DNA of 64,000 bases, taken from assembly GCA_031553215.1 (NCBI GenBank), contig JAVBLW010000001.1, positions 146,779 to 210,778 of the forward strand. Reading direction: 5' to 3'. A program made the translations under genes and the position numbers. Each line of letters opens with the position of its first letter. Positions within the stretch are counted from its first letter, which is position 1. The notes below the pieces were generated by a model. It was not told the origin of the DNA. It did no database searches and saw nothing but the letters and a program-made list of their open reading frames with translations. This document shows, piece by piece, positions 32,594 through 42,072 of this stretch. This DNA comes from JAVBLW01 sp031553215 (GTDB lineage Bacteria > Bacillota_I > Bacilli_A > Acholeplasmatales > Anaeroplasmataceae).

Positions 32594-33484
32594 TTACTCC
32601 AATCGATTTTTCACAATAACATCATAGTTTTCTCCTAAAAAGATAGGATTGTATGACATCTTAGCTTGTCTCAAACCCGGATGCCCTAAATCTTCTTCTC
32701 TATTTAAATATTTAACTTTTTTTAACATAAGATTAGAAAATAAATAGTTTATCATTTGATAAGCTCCTCTATGCTCGATATTAGCTTTTTCAAAATGCAC
32801 ATCAAGAATTTCACAATTTATCGTTCCAATCGTTAATGCAATCAACTCAGAATCCAAATATAACACTGCACCCTGTAATTCTAATTCCTCATAGTTATCT
32901 ATTGCTTCTAAAACAGCCTTTTTTTCGTTTTTCAATGATTCGCTTCCATCGTCATTTTCTTTATACCATTTATCAAGAAACTCTATATATTCATTTTTAT
33001 TACCATTTTCAATTGGTCCAAATTCATAGCATAAAAGGTTATTACTTTTAAATGAATTAACAAAATTTCTTTTTTGCTTAAATTTTTTTCCTTCTAGCAT
33101 TGCTAGTTCTTCTATACTATATATATAATTTGCTCTTTCTCTAACATTGATATATGAGACATTATATTTAGCTTCTAAAATTTTCTTAAAATTATCTTCT
33201 ACAAAAGTAAAAATTAAAGGAATATTAATATCATCTGTATACTTTTTCAATTTTTCAACACCTAAATCTAAATCTTTTGAAAAAGGTATATAAAACTTTA
33301 TTTCATTATCAATACCAACTTTAACATACATTGAATCATTTTCAAAAGCCACTTCTAGCTTATAGTAATCTCTCCATAAAAACATTGAATTAAAGGAATA
33401 ATAACATGTTACAAAATCATATAACTTAAGATATTTCTCGATTATTCTCTTGTCTTTCATTTCTATTTTTCTAAATTGCAACAT
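32594..33484 (-). CDS. DUF2156 (phosphatidylglycerol lysyltransferase C-terminal-like) protein
   Basis: 296 residues of GNAT-like fold related to the aminoacyl-tRNA-dependent transferase part of MprF and to FemX enzymes. Visible features are FVTCYYSFNSMFLWRDYY, KFKQKRNFVNSF (the KKR-N-x-like signature), ALTIGTINCEILDVHFEKAN and the end motif YLNREEDLGHPGLRQAKMSYNP. No membrane domain is attached, unlike MprF. The start is the ATG after GAGGTGA. It is divergent from murE, which fits a cell-envelope role, but the substrate is unknown. Confidence 0.82.
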   Translation of the reverse strand: MLQFRKIEMKDKRIIEKYLKLYDFVTCYYSFNSMFLWRDYYKLEVAFENDSMYVKVGIDNEIKFYIPFSKDLDLGVEKLKKYTDDINIPLIFTFVEDNFKKILEAKYNVSYINVRERANYIYSIEELAMLEGKKFKQKRNFVNSFKSNNLLCYEFGPIENGNKNEYIEFLDKWYKENDDGSESLKNEKKAVLEAIDNYEELELQGAVLYLDSELIALTIGTINCEILDVHFEKANIEHRGAYQMINYLFSNLMLKKVKYLNREEDLGHPGLRQAKMSYNPIFLGENYDVIVKNRLE

Positions 33485-33569
33485 TGCTATCACCTCAAAT
33501 ATGATACCACAAATATTAAAAATATTAAAATCCTTTGATTACTATGTTAAAACTTTATTGGGTGATTTA

Positions 33570-34973
33570 ATGTACTTAAATGAATTTTACACAGATTTAA
33601 AATCTGATGTTAATTTTAAAGATATAAAAACTGATAGTAAGCTTATTTGTCCTGGGGATATTTTCATTGCAATTAAAGGTCATAGTTGTGATGGTCATGA
33701 TTTTATTAATGATGCAATTAATAAACAAGCAAGCTTTATAATTTCTGAAAAATGTATTGAAAATGTTTCAAATACTAAATATAAAATAGTAAAAAACACC
33801 CGTGATGAGCTTCCTAAACTTTTAAATTTTTATTATAGTTTAGATAATATAAATTTAATTGGGATAACGGGAACCGATGGAAAAACTACTACTGCGACTA
33901 TTCTTTATCATATCTTAAATTATAAAAATGAAGCTGCATATATAGGAACTAATGGAATTTTTTATAAAAACAAAATAGAATCTGTCCAAAATACTACCCC
34001 TAATTTAAATATACTTCATCAAAAATTGTTTAGTTTTAAAAAAAATGACATACTTCATTGTAGTTTAGAGGTTAGTAGCGAAGGCATATTAGATAATCGA
34101 ATTAATGGACTAAATTTTAATGCTGCAATATTTACTAATTTAAGTCATGAGCATTTGAACTCACATAAAACTATGCGCAAATACTTTCTTACAAAACAAA
34201 AATTGTTTGATTCATTATCTAAAAACGCCTTAGCAATTGTGAACATAGATGATAAATATGGAAAAAAAATAAAATCCGAAGCCAATATAATCACATTCGG
34301 ATTAAATAATGGTACCTATAGAGCAAAAAATATACACCTAACTCAAAATAACTCTGTTTTTGATTTATACTACAAATCATTATTTCTTACCACAATAGAA
34401 TTGCCACTTTTTGGAATTTATAATATATACAATGCATTAGGAGCAATTGTTTATGCATATGAAACAGGAATTTCTCTATCTATCATAAAAAACCAATTAA
34501 AATCACTAATAAAAATCGATGGCCGTTTCGAAGTATATGAGCATTTAAATAAAAGTTTTATAATTGATTTTGCACATACTCCTAATGCTTTAAAGAATCT
34601 TCTGTCTAATTTAATTTACATTAGAAATCAAAAAATTATTTTAGTAATGGGATGTGCTGGTGAAAAGGATCGAAGTAAAAGAAAAGAAATGAGTAAAATT
34701 GCTTGTGACCTAGCAGATATAGTAATATTCACATCAGAAGATCCAAAAAATGAGAATCTTCTATCTATCTTTCATGACATGACCAGTCGTTTAAAGAAAA
34801 ATAATTACTACATGTGTATAGATAGAAAAGAAGCTATAAAATTAGCATGCAAAATATCTAATTCCAATGATTTAGTTGTTATAACAGGTAAAGGAAATGA
34901 AAAATATGAAACCATAAAAGGAATCAAGTTTAAGCATAATGATTTAGAAGAAATTAAAAAATATTCAATATAA
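33570..34973 (+). CDS. murE: UDP-N-acetylmuramyl-tripeptide synthetase (MurE-type Mur ligase)
   Basis: Adds the third amino acid of the peptidoglycan stem to UDP-MurNAc-L-Ala-D-Glu. The 467-residue protein has the UDP-binding TDSKLICPGDIFIAIKG, ATP loop GITGTDGKTTTATI, SSEGI-type VSSEGILDNRI, the DFAHTPNAL motif and GCAGEKDRSKR. The residue-3 selectivity loop reads EDPKNE instead of the DNPR of meso-DAP enzymes or the DNPA of L-Lys enzymes, so its substrate is uncertain. An upstream in-frame start would overlap the divergent DUF2156 gene; GGGTGA before this ATG decides. Monocistronic with a terminator shared with rnhA. Confidence 0.9.
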   Translation: MYLNEFYTDLKSDVNFKDIKTDSKLICPGDIFIAIKGHSCDGHDFINDAINKQASFIISEKCIENVSNTKYKIVKNTRDELPKLLNFYYSLDNINLIGITGTDGKTTTATILYHILNYKNEAAYIGTNGIFYKNKIESVQNTTPNLNILHQKLFSFKKNDILHCSLEVSSEGILDNRINGLNFNAAIFTNLSHEHLNSHKTMRKYFLTKQKLFDSLSKNALAIVNIDDKYGKKIKSEANIITFGLNNGTYRAKNIHLTQNNSVFDLYYKSLFLTTIELPLFGIYNIYNALGAIVYAYETGISLSIIKNQLKSLIKIDGRFEVYEHLNKSFIIDFAHTPNALKNLLSNLIYIRNQKIILVMGCAGEKDRSKRKEMSKIACDLADIVIFTSEDPKNENLLSIFHDMTSRLKKNNYYMCIDRKEAIKLACKISNSNDLVVITGKGNEKYETIKGIKFKHNDLEEIKKYSI

Positions 34974-34974
34974 A

Positions 34975-34998
34975 AAGGAAGTCATTGACTTCCTTATT
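34975..34998. terminator. Bidirectional terminator between murE and rnhA
   Basis: AAGGAAGTC/GACTTCCTT stem, ATT loop; A and T runs on both sides; contains the rnhA stop codon. Confidence 0.8.
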
Positions 34999-35575
34999 TT
35001 ATACCCAAGGCTTGTTTTGCAAGGCTATCTACTAAATCATTATATTTATCATTAGAATGACTTTTAACTTTTATAAAATTGACCTTTATCTTCTTCTTAG
35101 CCTCTTTTGCAAAGCTTTGATATATTTTAGTCATTTCCAAATTTGCCTTCCAAATTCCTAAATACCATGACCTTATTCCTTCATAATCGTAGTATACATT
35201 CATTTCTTTAATTCCATGATTAATAGCATATTGAATAATAAATCCTGCGCCTTTTAATTCGCCAGCAACATTTCTATGAATACTATATTCATCTTTTGCA
35301 TATTTTTTATTAAACATCATTTCTTCATTATCTATAATAAGAACTGCACCAAATGAATATTCATCATTACTTGGATTAAAACTTCCATCAATATATGCCG
35401 TTGGAATATCAGTTTTAAATACTTCTTTGTCTTCAAAAAAATCTTGTGCATCTTTCAAGTTAGAAAATGACTTGTAGATAGCACCCTGATAACCATCAAC
35501 ATTTACTTTACATTCATCCCAGTTATCATATATTCCAGTCTTAAGACCTTTTTTTACTACATAATATTTTGGCAT
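34994..35575 (-). CDS. rnhA: Ribonuclease H1 with N-terminal hybrid-binding (viroplasmin) domain
   Basis: Cleaves RNA in RNA-DNA hybrids. The 193-residue protein has the hybrid-binding domain at residues 1-50 (YYVVKKGLKTGIYDNWDECK...GYQGAIYKSF) and the catalytic domain after residue 60. Active-site acids are Asp in YIDGSF, Glu in AGELKG, Asp in YYDYEGI and Asp in YNDLVDSLA. The ATG follows AAGGAGTGG; an in-frame GTG lies inside that site. It starts just after the pyk terminator. Confidence 0.92.
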   Translation of the reverse strand: MPKYYVVKKGLKTGIYDNWDECKVNVDGYQGAIYKSFSNLKDAQDFFEDKEVFKTDIPTAYIDGSFNPSNDEYSFGAVLIIDNEEMMFNKKYAKDEYSIHRNVAGELKGAGFIIQYAINHGIKEMNVYYDYEGIRSWYLGIWKANLEMTKIYQSFAKEAKKKIKVNFIKVKSHSNDKYNDLVDSLAKQALGIK

Positions 35576-35591
35576 ATAATCCACTCCTTAA

Positions 35592-35617
35592 AGAAAAAGG
35601 AGATTATACATCTCCTT
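35592..35617 (-). terminator. pyk terminator, abutting the rnhA ribosome-binding site
   Basis: AAGGAGAT/ATCTCCTT stem; TTTTTC tail on the minus strand is followed at once by TTAAGGAGTGG, the rnhA Shine-Dalgarno. Confidence 0.75.
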
Positions 35618-35626
35618 ATTTTTTTA

Positions 35627-37000
35627 TTAAGCTGTTAATAATTCAATTCCTGTATTAGTAACTTTTAATATAGCTTCACCTTTTTCGATTTCTAATGCTT
35701 TTGTAGCAGCTGCTAACGCATCAGCATATTTTCCTCTTACTGGTTGAATTCCCCAAGCTAAAGCTAGAGAACGACAAGTAGCTTCATCTGTTCCGAAGAA
35801 TACATCAACACATGGACGGTATTGAGAAATCTTGAATGCTAATTCTTCTGATCCTTCTGCAACAATTGCAGCAACATCAAAATTTAAAGCGATTTGAGCA
35901 ACAGCTAAACCGATTGCATCAAATTCATTCTTTTCATTAGCGAAATCCATAACATTTTTAATCATTAATTCAAAGTCAATGTCTGCTTCAGCTCTTTCAT
36001 CAGTTTTAGCCATATAAGTTACAGCTTCTAATGGATAATCACCTTGAGCAGATTCACCACTTAACATTGTAGCTGAAGTTCCATCTAATACTGCATTATG
36101 GCAGTCAGAAATTTCAGCACGTGTAGGACGTGGGTTATTTTGCATTGAATCTAACATTTGTGTAGCAGTTACAACAATTTTACCTTGTGATTGTGCTAAA
36201 TAAATCATATCTTTTTGGATTGTTGGTAATTCCCAAGCATCAACGTCAACACCTAAATCTCCACGAGCAACCATTACACCGTCAGATAATTCAATGATTT
36301 CAGCCATGTTTGAAACACCTTCTTGGTTTTCAATTTTAGAAATAATTTTAATGTGTTTATTTCCTTTTTTAGCTAAAATTTCACGGATATCAGCGATATC
36401 TTTTGCACGACGGATAAATGATGCAGCGATGAAATCAACATCTTGATCACATCCAAATTCGATGTCAGAAATATCTTTTGGAGATAAATAATCCATATTT
36501 AAGATTACTCCTGGAACATTACAGTTACGTTTGTTTTTTAATTTTCTAGAGTTTTCAATTCTACAAACTAATTCTCTAGTTTTAGAATCTTTTTCTAATA
36601 CTTCTAATGTTAAAAGTCCATCTTCAATTAAGATTTTTCCTCCAACATTAATATCATCATATAATCCTGGGTAAGAAATAGCAATTTTTGAAGCATTTCC
36701 TAAGAAAGAATAATCCATAGTAACACGGATGTTATCTCCTTCTCTTAATTGAACTGGTTGATCATTTTCTAAATATCCAGTACGAATTTCAGGACCTTTA
36801 GTATCTAACATAATACCTACATTATATCCTTTTTCTTTGTTTAATTTCTTAATGTTTACGATACGGAATCCTTGTTCAACATGATCACCATGTGAAAAGT
36901 TCATACGCATTACATTCATTCCTGCTTTAATAAGGCTATCTAATTGGTCAATTTGTTCACTAGCTGGACCAATTGTACATACCATTTTTGTCTTTTTCAT
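35627..37000 (-). CDS. pyk: Pyruvate kinase
   Basis: Transfers phosphate from phosphoenolpyruvate to ADP, the last step of glycolysis. The 457 residues comprise the A, B and C domains without the extra C-terminal PEP-utiliser domain seen in Bacillus. MKKTKMVCTIGPAS opens the A domain, ISKIENQEGVSN holds the catalytic Lys and metal Glu, MVARGDLGVD binds Mg2+, and TATQMLDSM is conserved. The start is the ATG after AAGGAGAA; the longer frame upstream crosses the promoter. Divergent from the PPi-PFK gene. Confidence 0.96.
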   Translation of the reverse strand: MKKTKMVCTIGPASEQIDQLDSLIKAGMNVMRMNFSHGDHVEQGFRIVNIKKLNKEKGYNVGIMLDTKGPEIRTGYLENDQPVQLREGDNIRVTMDYSFLGNASKIAISYPGLYDDINVGGKILIEDGLLTLEVLEKDSKTRELVCRIENSRKLKNKRNCNVPGVILNMDYLSPKDISDIEFGCDQDVDFIAASFIRRAKDIADIREILAKKGNKHIKIISKIENQEGVSNMAEIIELSDGVMVARGDLGVDVDAWELPTIQKDMIYLAQSQGKIVVTATQMLDSMQNNPRPTRAEISDCHNAVLDGTSATMLSGESAQGDYPLEAVTYMAKTDERAEADIDFELMIKNVMDFANEKNEFDAIGLAVAQIALNFDVAAIVAEGSEELAFKISQYRPCVDVFFGTDEATCRSLALAWGIQPVRGKYADALAAATKALEIEKGEAILKVTNTGIELLTA

Positions 37001-37042
37001 TAGTTTAATTCTCCTTATACTAAATAATAATTTCCACCTAGT

Positions 37043-37070
37043 ATTATACCACATTTTTAATCATACACAA
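37043..37070 (-). promoter_or_regulatory. pyk promoter
   Basis: Minus-strand TTGTGT, 16-base spacer, TATAAT with an extended TGg before the -10. Confidence 0.6.
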
Positions 37071-37098
37071 TATTTTTTTTGTGACATTAATTATTTGC

Positions 37099-37127
37099 TT
37101 GTCTTTTCATTCTAAAATAACTATAAT
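37099..37127 (+). promoter_or_regulatory. PPi-PFK promoter
   Basis: TTGTCT, 17-base spacer, TATAAT, 37 bases before the ATG. Confidence 0.65.
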
Positions 37128-37164
37128 ATTGGGTAGATAATTAATTTATAGGAGAATTTTATTT

Positions 37165-38403
37165 ATGGAACAATTAAAAGGTGCTTGTATAATAGGACAA
37201 TCTGGTGGTCCAACATCAGTTATAAACGCTAGTGCAGCTGGAGTATTTTTAGAAGCACTTTCACAAAAATGCATTACAAAAGTATATGGTGCTAAACACG
37301 GAATCAAAGGTATTTTAAATGAAGAATTCTACGATATGGGTCAAGAAGACATAAAAGAATTAGAATTACTTAAAACAACCCCATCTTCTTCTATCGGTTC
37401 AGTAAGATACAAACTTAAACCGTTAGATCAAGATCCATCTGACTATCAAAAGTTATTAGAAGTCTTTAAAAAATATGATATTAGATATTTCTTCTATAAC
37501 GGCGGAAATGATAGCATGGATACTTGTAATAAAGTAAGTAAATTTATGAAAGATAGTGGATACGAGTGCTACTGCATTGGTATTCCAAAAACTATTGATA
37601 ATGACTTAGTAGGTACAGATCACTGTCCTGGATATGCTTCAGCTGCTAAATATGTTGCTACAACAATGATGGAACTTGTTCAAGATGCTGTTGTATATGA
37701 TACACCAATGATAGCTGTTGTTGAAGTAATGGGTAGAAATGCTGGGTGGTTAACTGCTGCTGCACAACTTGCTACATATAAGGGCGCTGGTCCTGACTTA
37801 ATATATCTTCCAGAAGTAGAATTTGATTTTGATAAATTCATAAAAGATGTTGAAATAGTTTATGCAAAAAACAAAAAAGCCATAATTTGTGTTTCAGAAG
37901 GAATAAAAACTAAAGAAGGTAAGTATGTTCCTGAACTATTTGCTTCACTTGAAAAAGATTCATTTGGACACGCTCAATTAGGTGGTACTGCTGCCGTTTT
38001 AGCGCAAAAATTAAAAGAACATTTCAATATCAAAGTAAGAGCAATTGAATTTAGTTTAATTCAACGTTGTGCACAACATTTAGCAAGTGCTATAGACGTT
38101 GAAGAAGCTTATACTGCTGGACGTGAAGCTGTAAAAGCTGCTGTAAACAAAGTAACTGATAAAATGGTTGCATTTGAAAGAAAAATAGTTGATGGAAAAT
38201 ATACTTGTGTATATAATCTAGTAGATCTACATATCGTTGCTAACGCTGAGAAAACTATTCCAGCTGAATGGATAAATGAAAACGGTACTGGATTAAATCA
38301 AGGATTCATTGATTATGCATTACCATTAATTCAAGGAGATATGAAAGCACCATTAGAAGATGGACTTCCTAGATTTGCTAAATTAAAGAAAGTATTAGCT
38401 TAA
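37165..38403 (+). CDS. pfp: Pyrophosphate-dependent phosphofructokinase
   Basis: Phosphorylates fructose-6-phosphate reversibly using pyrophosphate. The 412-residue protein has GQSGGPTSVINAS (residues 11-23), the phosphoryl-donor loop GGNDS (113-117) in place of the GGDGS of ATP enzymes, and PKTIDND (141-147) where ATP-PFK has PGTIDND; the bulky Asp and Lys at these points are the accepted markers of PPi use. It is longer than PfkA (about 320). AGGAGA lies 11 bases before the ATG. Placed head to head with pyruvate kinase, so the two glycolytic control steps share a 160-base promoter region. Confidence 0.93.
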   Translation: MEQLKGACIIGQSGGPTSVINASAAGVFLEALSQKCITKVYGAKHGIKGILNEEFYDMGQEDIKELELLKTTPSSSIGSVRYKLKPLDQDPSDYQKLLEVFKKYDIRYFFYNGGNDSMDTCNKVSKFMKDSGYECYCIGIPKTIDNDLVGTDHCPGYASAAKYVATTMMELVQDAVVYDTPMIAVVEVMGRNAGWLTAAAQLATYKGAGPDLIYLPEVEFDFDKFIKDVEIVYAKNKKAIICVSEGIKTKEGKYVPELFASLEKDSFGHAQLGGTAAVLAQKLKEHFNIKVRAIEFSLIQRCAQHLASAIDVEEAYTAGREAVKAAVNKVTDKMVAFERKIVDGKYTCVYNLVDLHIVANAEKTIPAEWINENGTGLNQGFIDYALPLIQGDMKAPLEDGLPRFAKLKKVLA

Positions 38404-38415
38404 ATTTATATTATT

Positions 38416-38443
38416 AAAAGGAGAGATTTAATCCCTCCTTTTT
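38416..38443 (+). terminator. Terminator of the PPi-PFK gene
   Basis: AAAAGGAG/CTCCTTTT stem with inner pairs and T5. Confidence 0.7.
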
Positions 38444-38451
38444 CTTAAACA

Positions 38452-38505
38452 AAAAAAGATTTGTTCGCTATCATTGATTTCTCAATAGCATTCAAATCCT
38501 TTTAA
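38452..38505 (-). terminator. Imperfect long hairpin downstream of the small membrane protein gene
   Basis: GATTTG/CAAATC outer stem and ATTGA/TCAAT inner stem with internal loops, T7 on the minus strand. Confidence 0.55.
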
Positions 38506-38517
38506 TTCTAAAAAATA

Positions 38518-38901
38518 TTATTCTTGTTCATTGTTTGTATGTCGACTCTTATTTACCACATAGTTTGTAAAGAAATACATTGCAAATCCCAAAGAAATAA
38601 AAATCAATAATACAAATAATACTGTTAATACTGCTATTTCTAACTTGCTTATAAAATAAAAAACAACATAAAATGGTATACATGAAATAGCGGCTGCTAA
38701 CATAACAAAAATACAATTAAACCAAAGCTTCCAAAAACCTTTTCCATAAAAGCTCTTTTCTTGATTAAACTGTTTATTCACAACAAACAACATCCTAAAC
38801 ATTGCATAAAACACGCCTATTACTGGAATAGAAAGCAAAATATAATTTTGGGCAGTTGGTTTAACCTGACTTTTTTTATCAAATAACTCATCTTTTTCCA
38901 T
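38518..38901 (-). CDS. Small integral membrane protein of unknown function
   Basis: 127 residues with a charged N terminus (MEKDELFDKKSQ) and three to four hydrophobic segments: about 22-43, 60-85 and 90-116. No family is recognised. The ATG after AGGTGATT is used rather than one further upstream that would enclose it. It lies between the PPi-PFK gene and dnaE, on the same strand as dnaE but 160 bases downstream of it. Confidence 0.6.
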   Translation of the reverse strand: MEKDELFDKKSQVKPTAQNYILLSIPVIGVFYAMFRMLFVVNKQFNQEKSFYGKGFWKLWFNCIFVMLAAAISCIPFYVVFYFISKLEIAVLTVLFVLLIFISLGFAMYFFTNYVVNKSRHTNNEQE

Positions 38902-39087
38902 GAATAAATCACCTCTGTTTTTCATTTTAGCACATAATTTTTTTTTATCAATAATTCATTTACTTAAATTCTATTTTTACGATTAATTATTCTTCTTCAA
39001 AATAAAATACCTACAATGTTGTAAATAAGCAACTTTATTTTACAATTATAAAACATCAATAATAAGTAAATAAAGTCTTTTTTAATC

Positions 39088-42021
39088 TTATTTTATATCA
39101 ATAATTCTATTAATTTGAATTTGTGGTTTATTGCTTCTCTTATTCAAATCTATTTTTCCTTCTATAATATACAGTTTATTCATTTGACAAAATCCGCGTA
39201 TATTTTGATATTGTTCCGGAAAAATCACCATATCTAAAGTTCTTCTACTATCATTAATATTACCTACAAGCATTAAATCATCGTTTTTTGTTTTTATCTC
39301 TTTAAGATTTTCCATAGTCGCAATAATCTTTGCATATGAATTAATATTTACTTGTTCTATATATTGAGACTTATAATAATTGACCATCTTTTGAATGTTT
39401 ATAAAAAGATTATATTTTAGGTTAATACCTATAGCATTCATTTCTTCTTTCTTTAAATAATCAAATTCATATTCATCTAATGATAGTATTCTATCTTCTA
39501 AAAATTTATCAATTATATCGGTTTTCGCATCAACTGAATCAATTAAACTTTTTTTTGTTTCCTTAAAACTATCAAATGCCCCTGCGTAAATCAATGACTC
39601 TAAAGATCTAGAACTAATATTTGGAACACGTGTTTTGAAATCAGAAAATGTTTTATATAATCCATTTTTATTTCTTTCTTCTATTATGTCATTCGCTAGA
39701 ATACTTCCAATTGATAATATTCCTTGAAGTGGGTAAATAAGTACTCCTTTATACTGTGTAAATTCTTTGGTACTATAATTAATATTGGGATTAACTACTC
39801 TAACGCCATTTTGTTTAGCATAATTAATATATTCAGTCATTAACCTTTGACTACCAATAACATTATTTAGTATCTTAGACATGAAAATTTCAAAATAATT
39901 AGCTTTAAAATAACTCATTTGGTAAGATACTAAAGCGTATGCAACGCTATGTGATCGATTAAATCCATAATTTGCAAATTTCACTATATAGTCATATATA
40001 TCATTTGCATCTTTTTGTGAGTAACCTTTCTCAATACTCTTTGAAACAAAGTGTGTTCTTTCATGTATTAAAACATCTTCTTTTTTCTTACTTACCGCTC
40101 TTCTTAGTAGGTCAGCTTCACCCAGTGAATATCCCGCAAATTTCAAAGCAATCTTCATAATTTGTTCTTGGTAAATAATTATACCATAGGTAGATTTAAG
40201 AATATCTTCTAAATCTTTGTGCATATAAGTATATGGCGCACCATTTTTTCTATCAACATAATCATCTATATTTTCCATTGGACCAGGCCTATATAATGCC
40301 AATACTGCGACAATATCTTCAAAACAATTTGGTTTCAATTTAGAAAGTACTTTTTTCATACCATCAGATTCCAATTGGAAAATACCCAAAGTATCAGCCT
40401 TACTTAAAAGTTCATAAGTTTTCTTATCATCTAGTGGAATTCTAGAAATATTAATATTATCCATATTAGGAATTTCTTTTACAATATTATCAATAATCGT
40501 TAAATTTCTAATTCCTAAAAAGTCTATTTTGAGTAATCCGATACTTTCTAAATCTGACGCCTCTAATTGAGATTGGTATAACCCATTTAAACCAGGCTGT
40601 AATGGAATAAGATTCAATAATGAATCATTTGCCAATATTATTCCTGCCGCATGAGTAGAAATATGACGTGGTAATCCTTCTATCTTTTTTGCAATCCTTA
40701 ATAAATTATAAACCTCTATATTATCTGAGAATTGTTCGAGCAACAATGAATAATCTTCACTATGAGACGCAAGTTTAACTATCTCATCTAATCTGTCACT
40801 AGGAAATTTCAACACTCTACCTAAATCTCTAACTGATGATTTAACTTGGAAGGTCCCATATGCTGAAATATTACATACATGTTCCTTACCATATAAATCC
40901 CTAACATATTCTATAACTTGATCTCTTTTATCATCTGGAAAGTCCATATCAATATCAGGCATAGATAATCTTTCAGGATTCAAAAATCTTTCAAATAACA
41001 AATCATATTTTATAGGGTCTAGGTTAGTTATTCCTAAGCAGAATGATACCAAACTCCCGGCGGCACTACCTCTACCAGGACCAACCATAATATTATTCTT
41101 TTTTGCATATTTCACAAAATCCCAAACAATCAAGAAATAATCATTATATCCCATTTTATCAATAATACTAAGTTCATAATTTAATCTAGTAATATATTCA
41201 TTTCTATCTTCATGTGAATTCTGATTTAATCTTTTTTCTAACCCTTTATAACATAAATTCTTTAAATAATCACAACTACTTCCAATAGCATTTGGATATA
41301 CCGGTAATTCAACCTGAATATGTTCTAATGAATATTCAATTTTTGATGCTAAAGAATCTAATGCAGAAAACAAAGTATCCATTCCTTTAAATTTGGTGCT
41401 CAATTCACTAACACTTAAAAGAGATTGATTAGAATCTATCGTAACAAAGTTACCATTTATTTTATATAACGCTTCACATACATCTCTATCTTCTTCATTT
41501 AAATATAAAGTTTGATGTAGTGGATAAGCTTCATAACCATTATCTTTGGCATATTTTAATACTTGTTTTCCAAAATCGTTATTAGAATATAACCCTATAG
41601 CAACGTCATTTAGCTTTGATTTAATAATATTTAAAATATCTATTCTTTCAAAAAAATTATTACTAACGGGTATAATAAATTTAATACCATTTTTGTAATT
41701 AACTAATTCATCAATGGATATATTTCCATTTTCTTGAACTTTAGTTGAAATTCGGTTCAAATTCCTATAACCGTCCATATCAAGAGCATACCCTAATATC
41801 TCCATGGGTTCTTGAACAAAAACCTTAATTTCTAATCCAATAATGGGTTTTATATCATTTTTCTTACATTCTCTATAAAATTTTAAATTACCATACATGT
41901 TAGAATCGGTAATTGATATGTATTTATACCCATATTCCTTGGCATATTTTATATAATCGGTAATACGCAAGGCATTTCTTAATAAATTATATTCAGTTTG
42001 TCCATATAAAAATCCAACCAT
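39088..42021 (-). CDS. dnaE: DNA polymerase III alpha subunit, DnaE type, with degenerate PHP domain
   Basis: Replicative polymerase; in Bacillota with PolC, DnaE extends primers on the lagging strand. The 977-residue protein is shorter than the 1,100-1,170 usual in Bacillus. The polymerase active site PDIDMDFPDD is intact, as are GPGRGSAAGSLVSF, HISTHAAGII and the finger region YRPGPMENI. The N-terminal PHP domain has lost its metal ligands: LYGQTEYNLL replaces the HxHTEYSLLD motif and ITDSNMYG replaces ITDHGxMYG, so no proofreading nuclease is expected. HhH and a C-terminal OB fold (AKIIATMENLKEIKTKND) follow. GCGGAGTGA precedes the ATG. Confidence 0.95.
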   Translation of the reverse strand: MVGFLYGQTEYNLLRNALRITDYIKYAKEYGYKYISITDSNMYGNLKFYRECKKNDIKPIIGLEIKVFVQEPMEILGYALDMDGYRNLNRISTKVQENGNISIDELVNYKNGIKFIIPVSNNFFERIDILNIIKSKLNDVAIGLYSNNDFGKQVLKYAKDNGYEAYPLHQTLYLNEEDRDVCEALYKINGNFVTIDSNQSLLSVSELSTKFKGMDTLFSALDSLASKIEYSLEHIQVELPVYPNAIGSSCDYLKNLCYKGLEKRLNQNSHEDRNEYITRLNYELSIIDKMGYNDYFLIVWDFVKYAKKNNIMVGPGRGSAAGSLVSFCLGITNLDPIKYDLLFERFLNPERLSMPDIDMDFPDDKRDQVIEYVRDLYGKEHVCNISAYGTFQVKSSVRDLGRVLKFPSDRLDEIVKLASHSEDYSLLLEQFSDNIEVYNLLRIAKKIEGLPRHISTHAAGIILANDSLLNLIPLQPGLNGLYQSQLEASDLESIGLLKIDFLGIRNLTIIDNIVKEIPNMDNINISRIPLDDKKTYELLSKADTLGIFQLESDGMKKVLSKLKPNCFEDIVAVLALYRPGPMENIDDYVDRKNGAPYTYMHKDLEDILKSTYGIIIYQEQIMKIALKFAGYSLGEADLLRRAVSKKKEDVLIHERTHFVSKSIEKGYSQKDANDIYDYIVKFANYGFNRSHSVAYALVSYQMSYFKANYFEIFMSKILNNVIGSQRLMTEYINYAKQNGVRVVNPNINYSTKEFTQYKGVLIYPLQGILSIGSILANDIIEERNKNGLYKTFSDFKTRVPNISSRSLESLIYAGAFDSFKETKKSLIDSVDAKTDIIDKFLEDRILSLDEYEFDYLKKEEMNAIGINLKYNLFINIQKMVNYYKSQYIEQVNINSYAKIIATMENLKEIKTKNDDLMLVGNINDSRRTLDMVIFPEQYQNIRGFCQMNKLYIIEGKIDLNKRSNKPQIQINRIIDIK

Positions 42022-42072
42022 GCTATCACTCCGCTTTTATTATAACACCTACTTTGAATATAACCAATTTTT

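Noticed and set aside
33450..33569. Longer N terminus for murE
   Set aside because: It would overlap the start of the divergent DUF2156 gene and lacks a ribosome-binding site; GGGTGA points to the later ATG.
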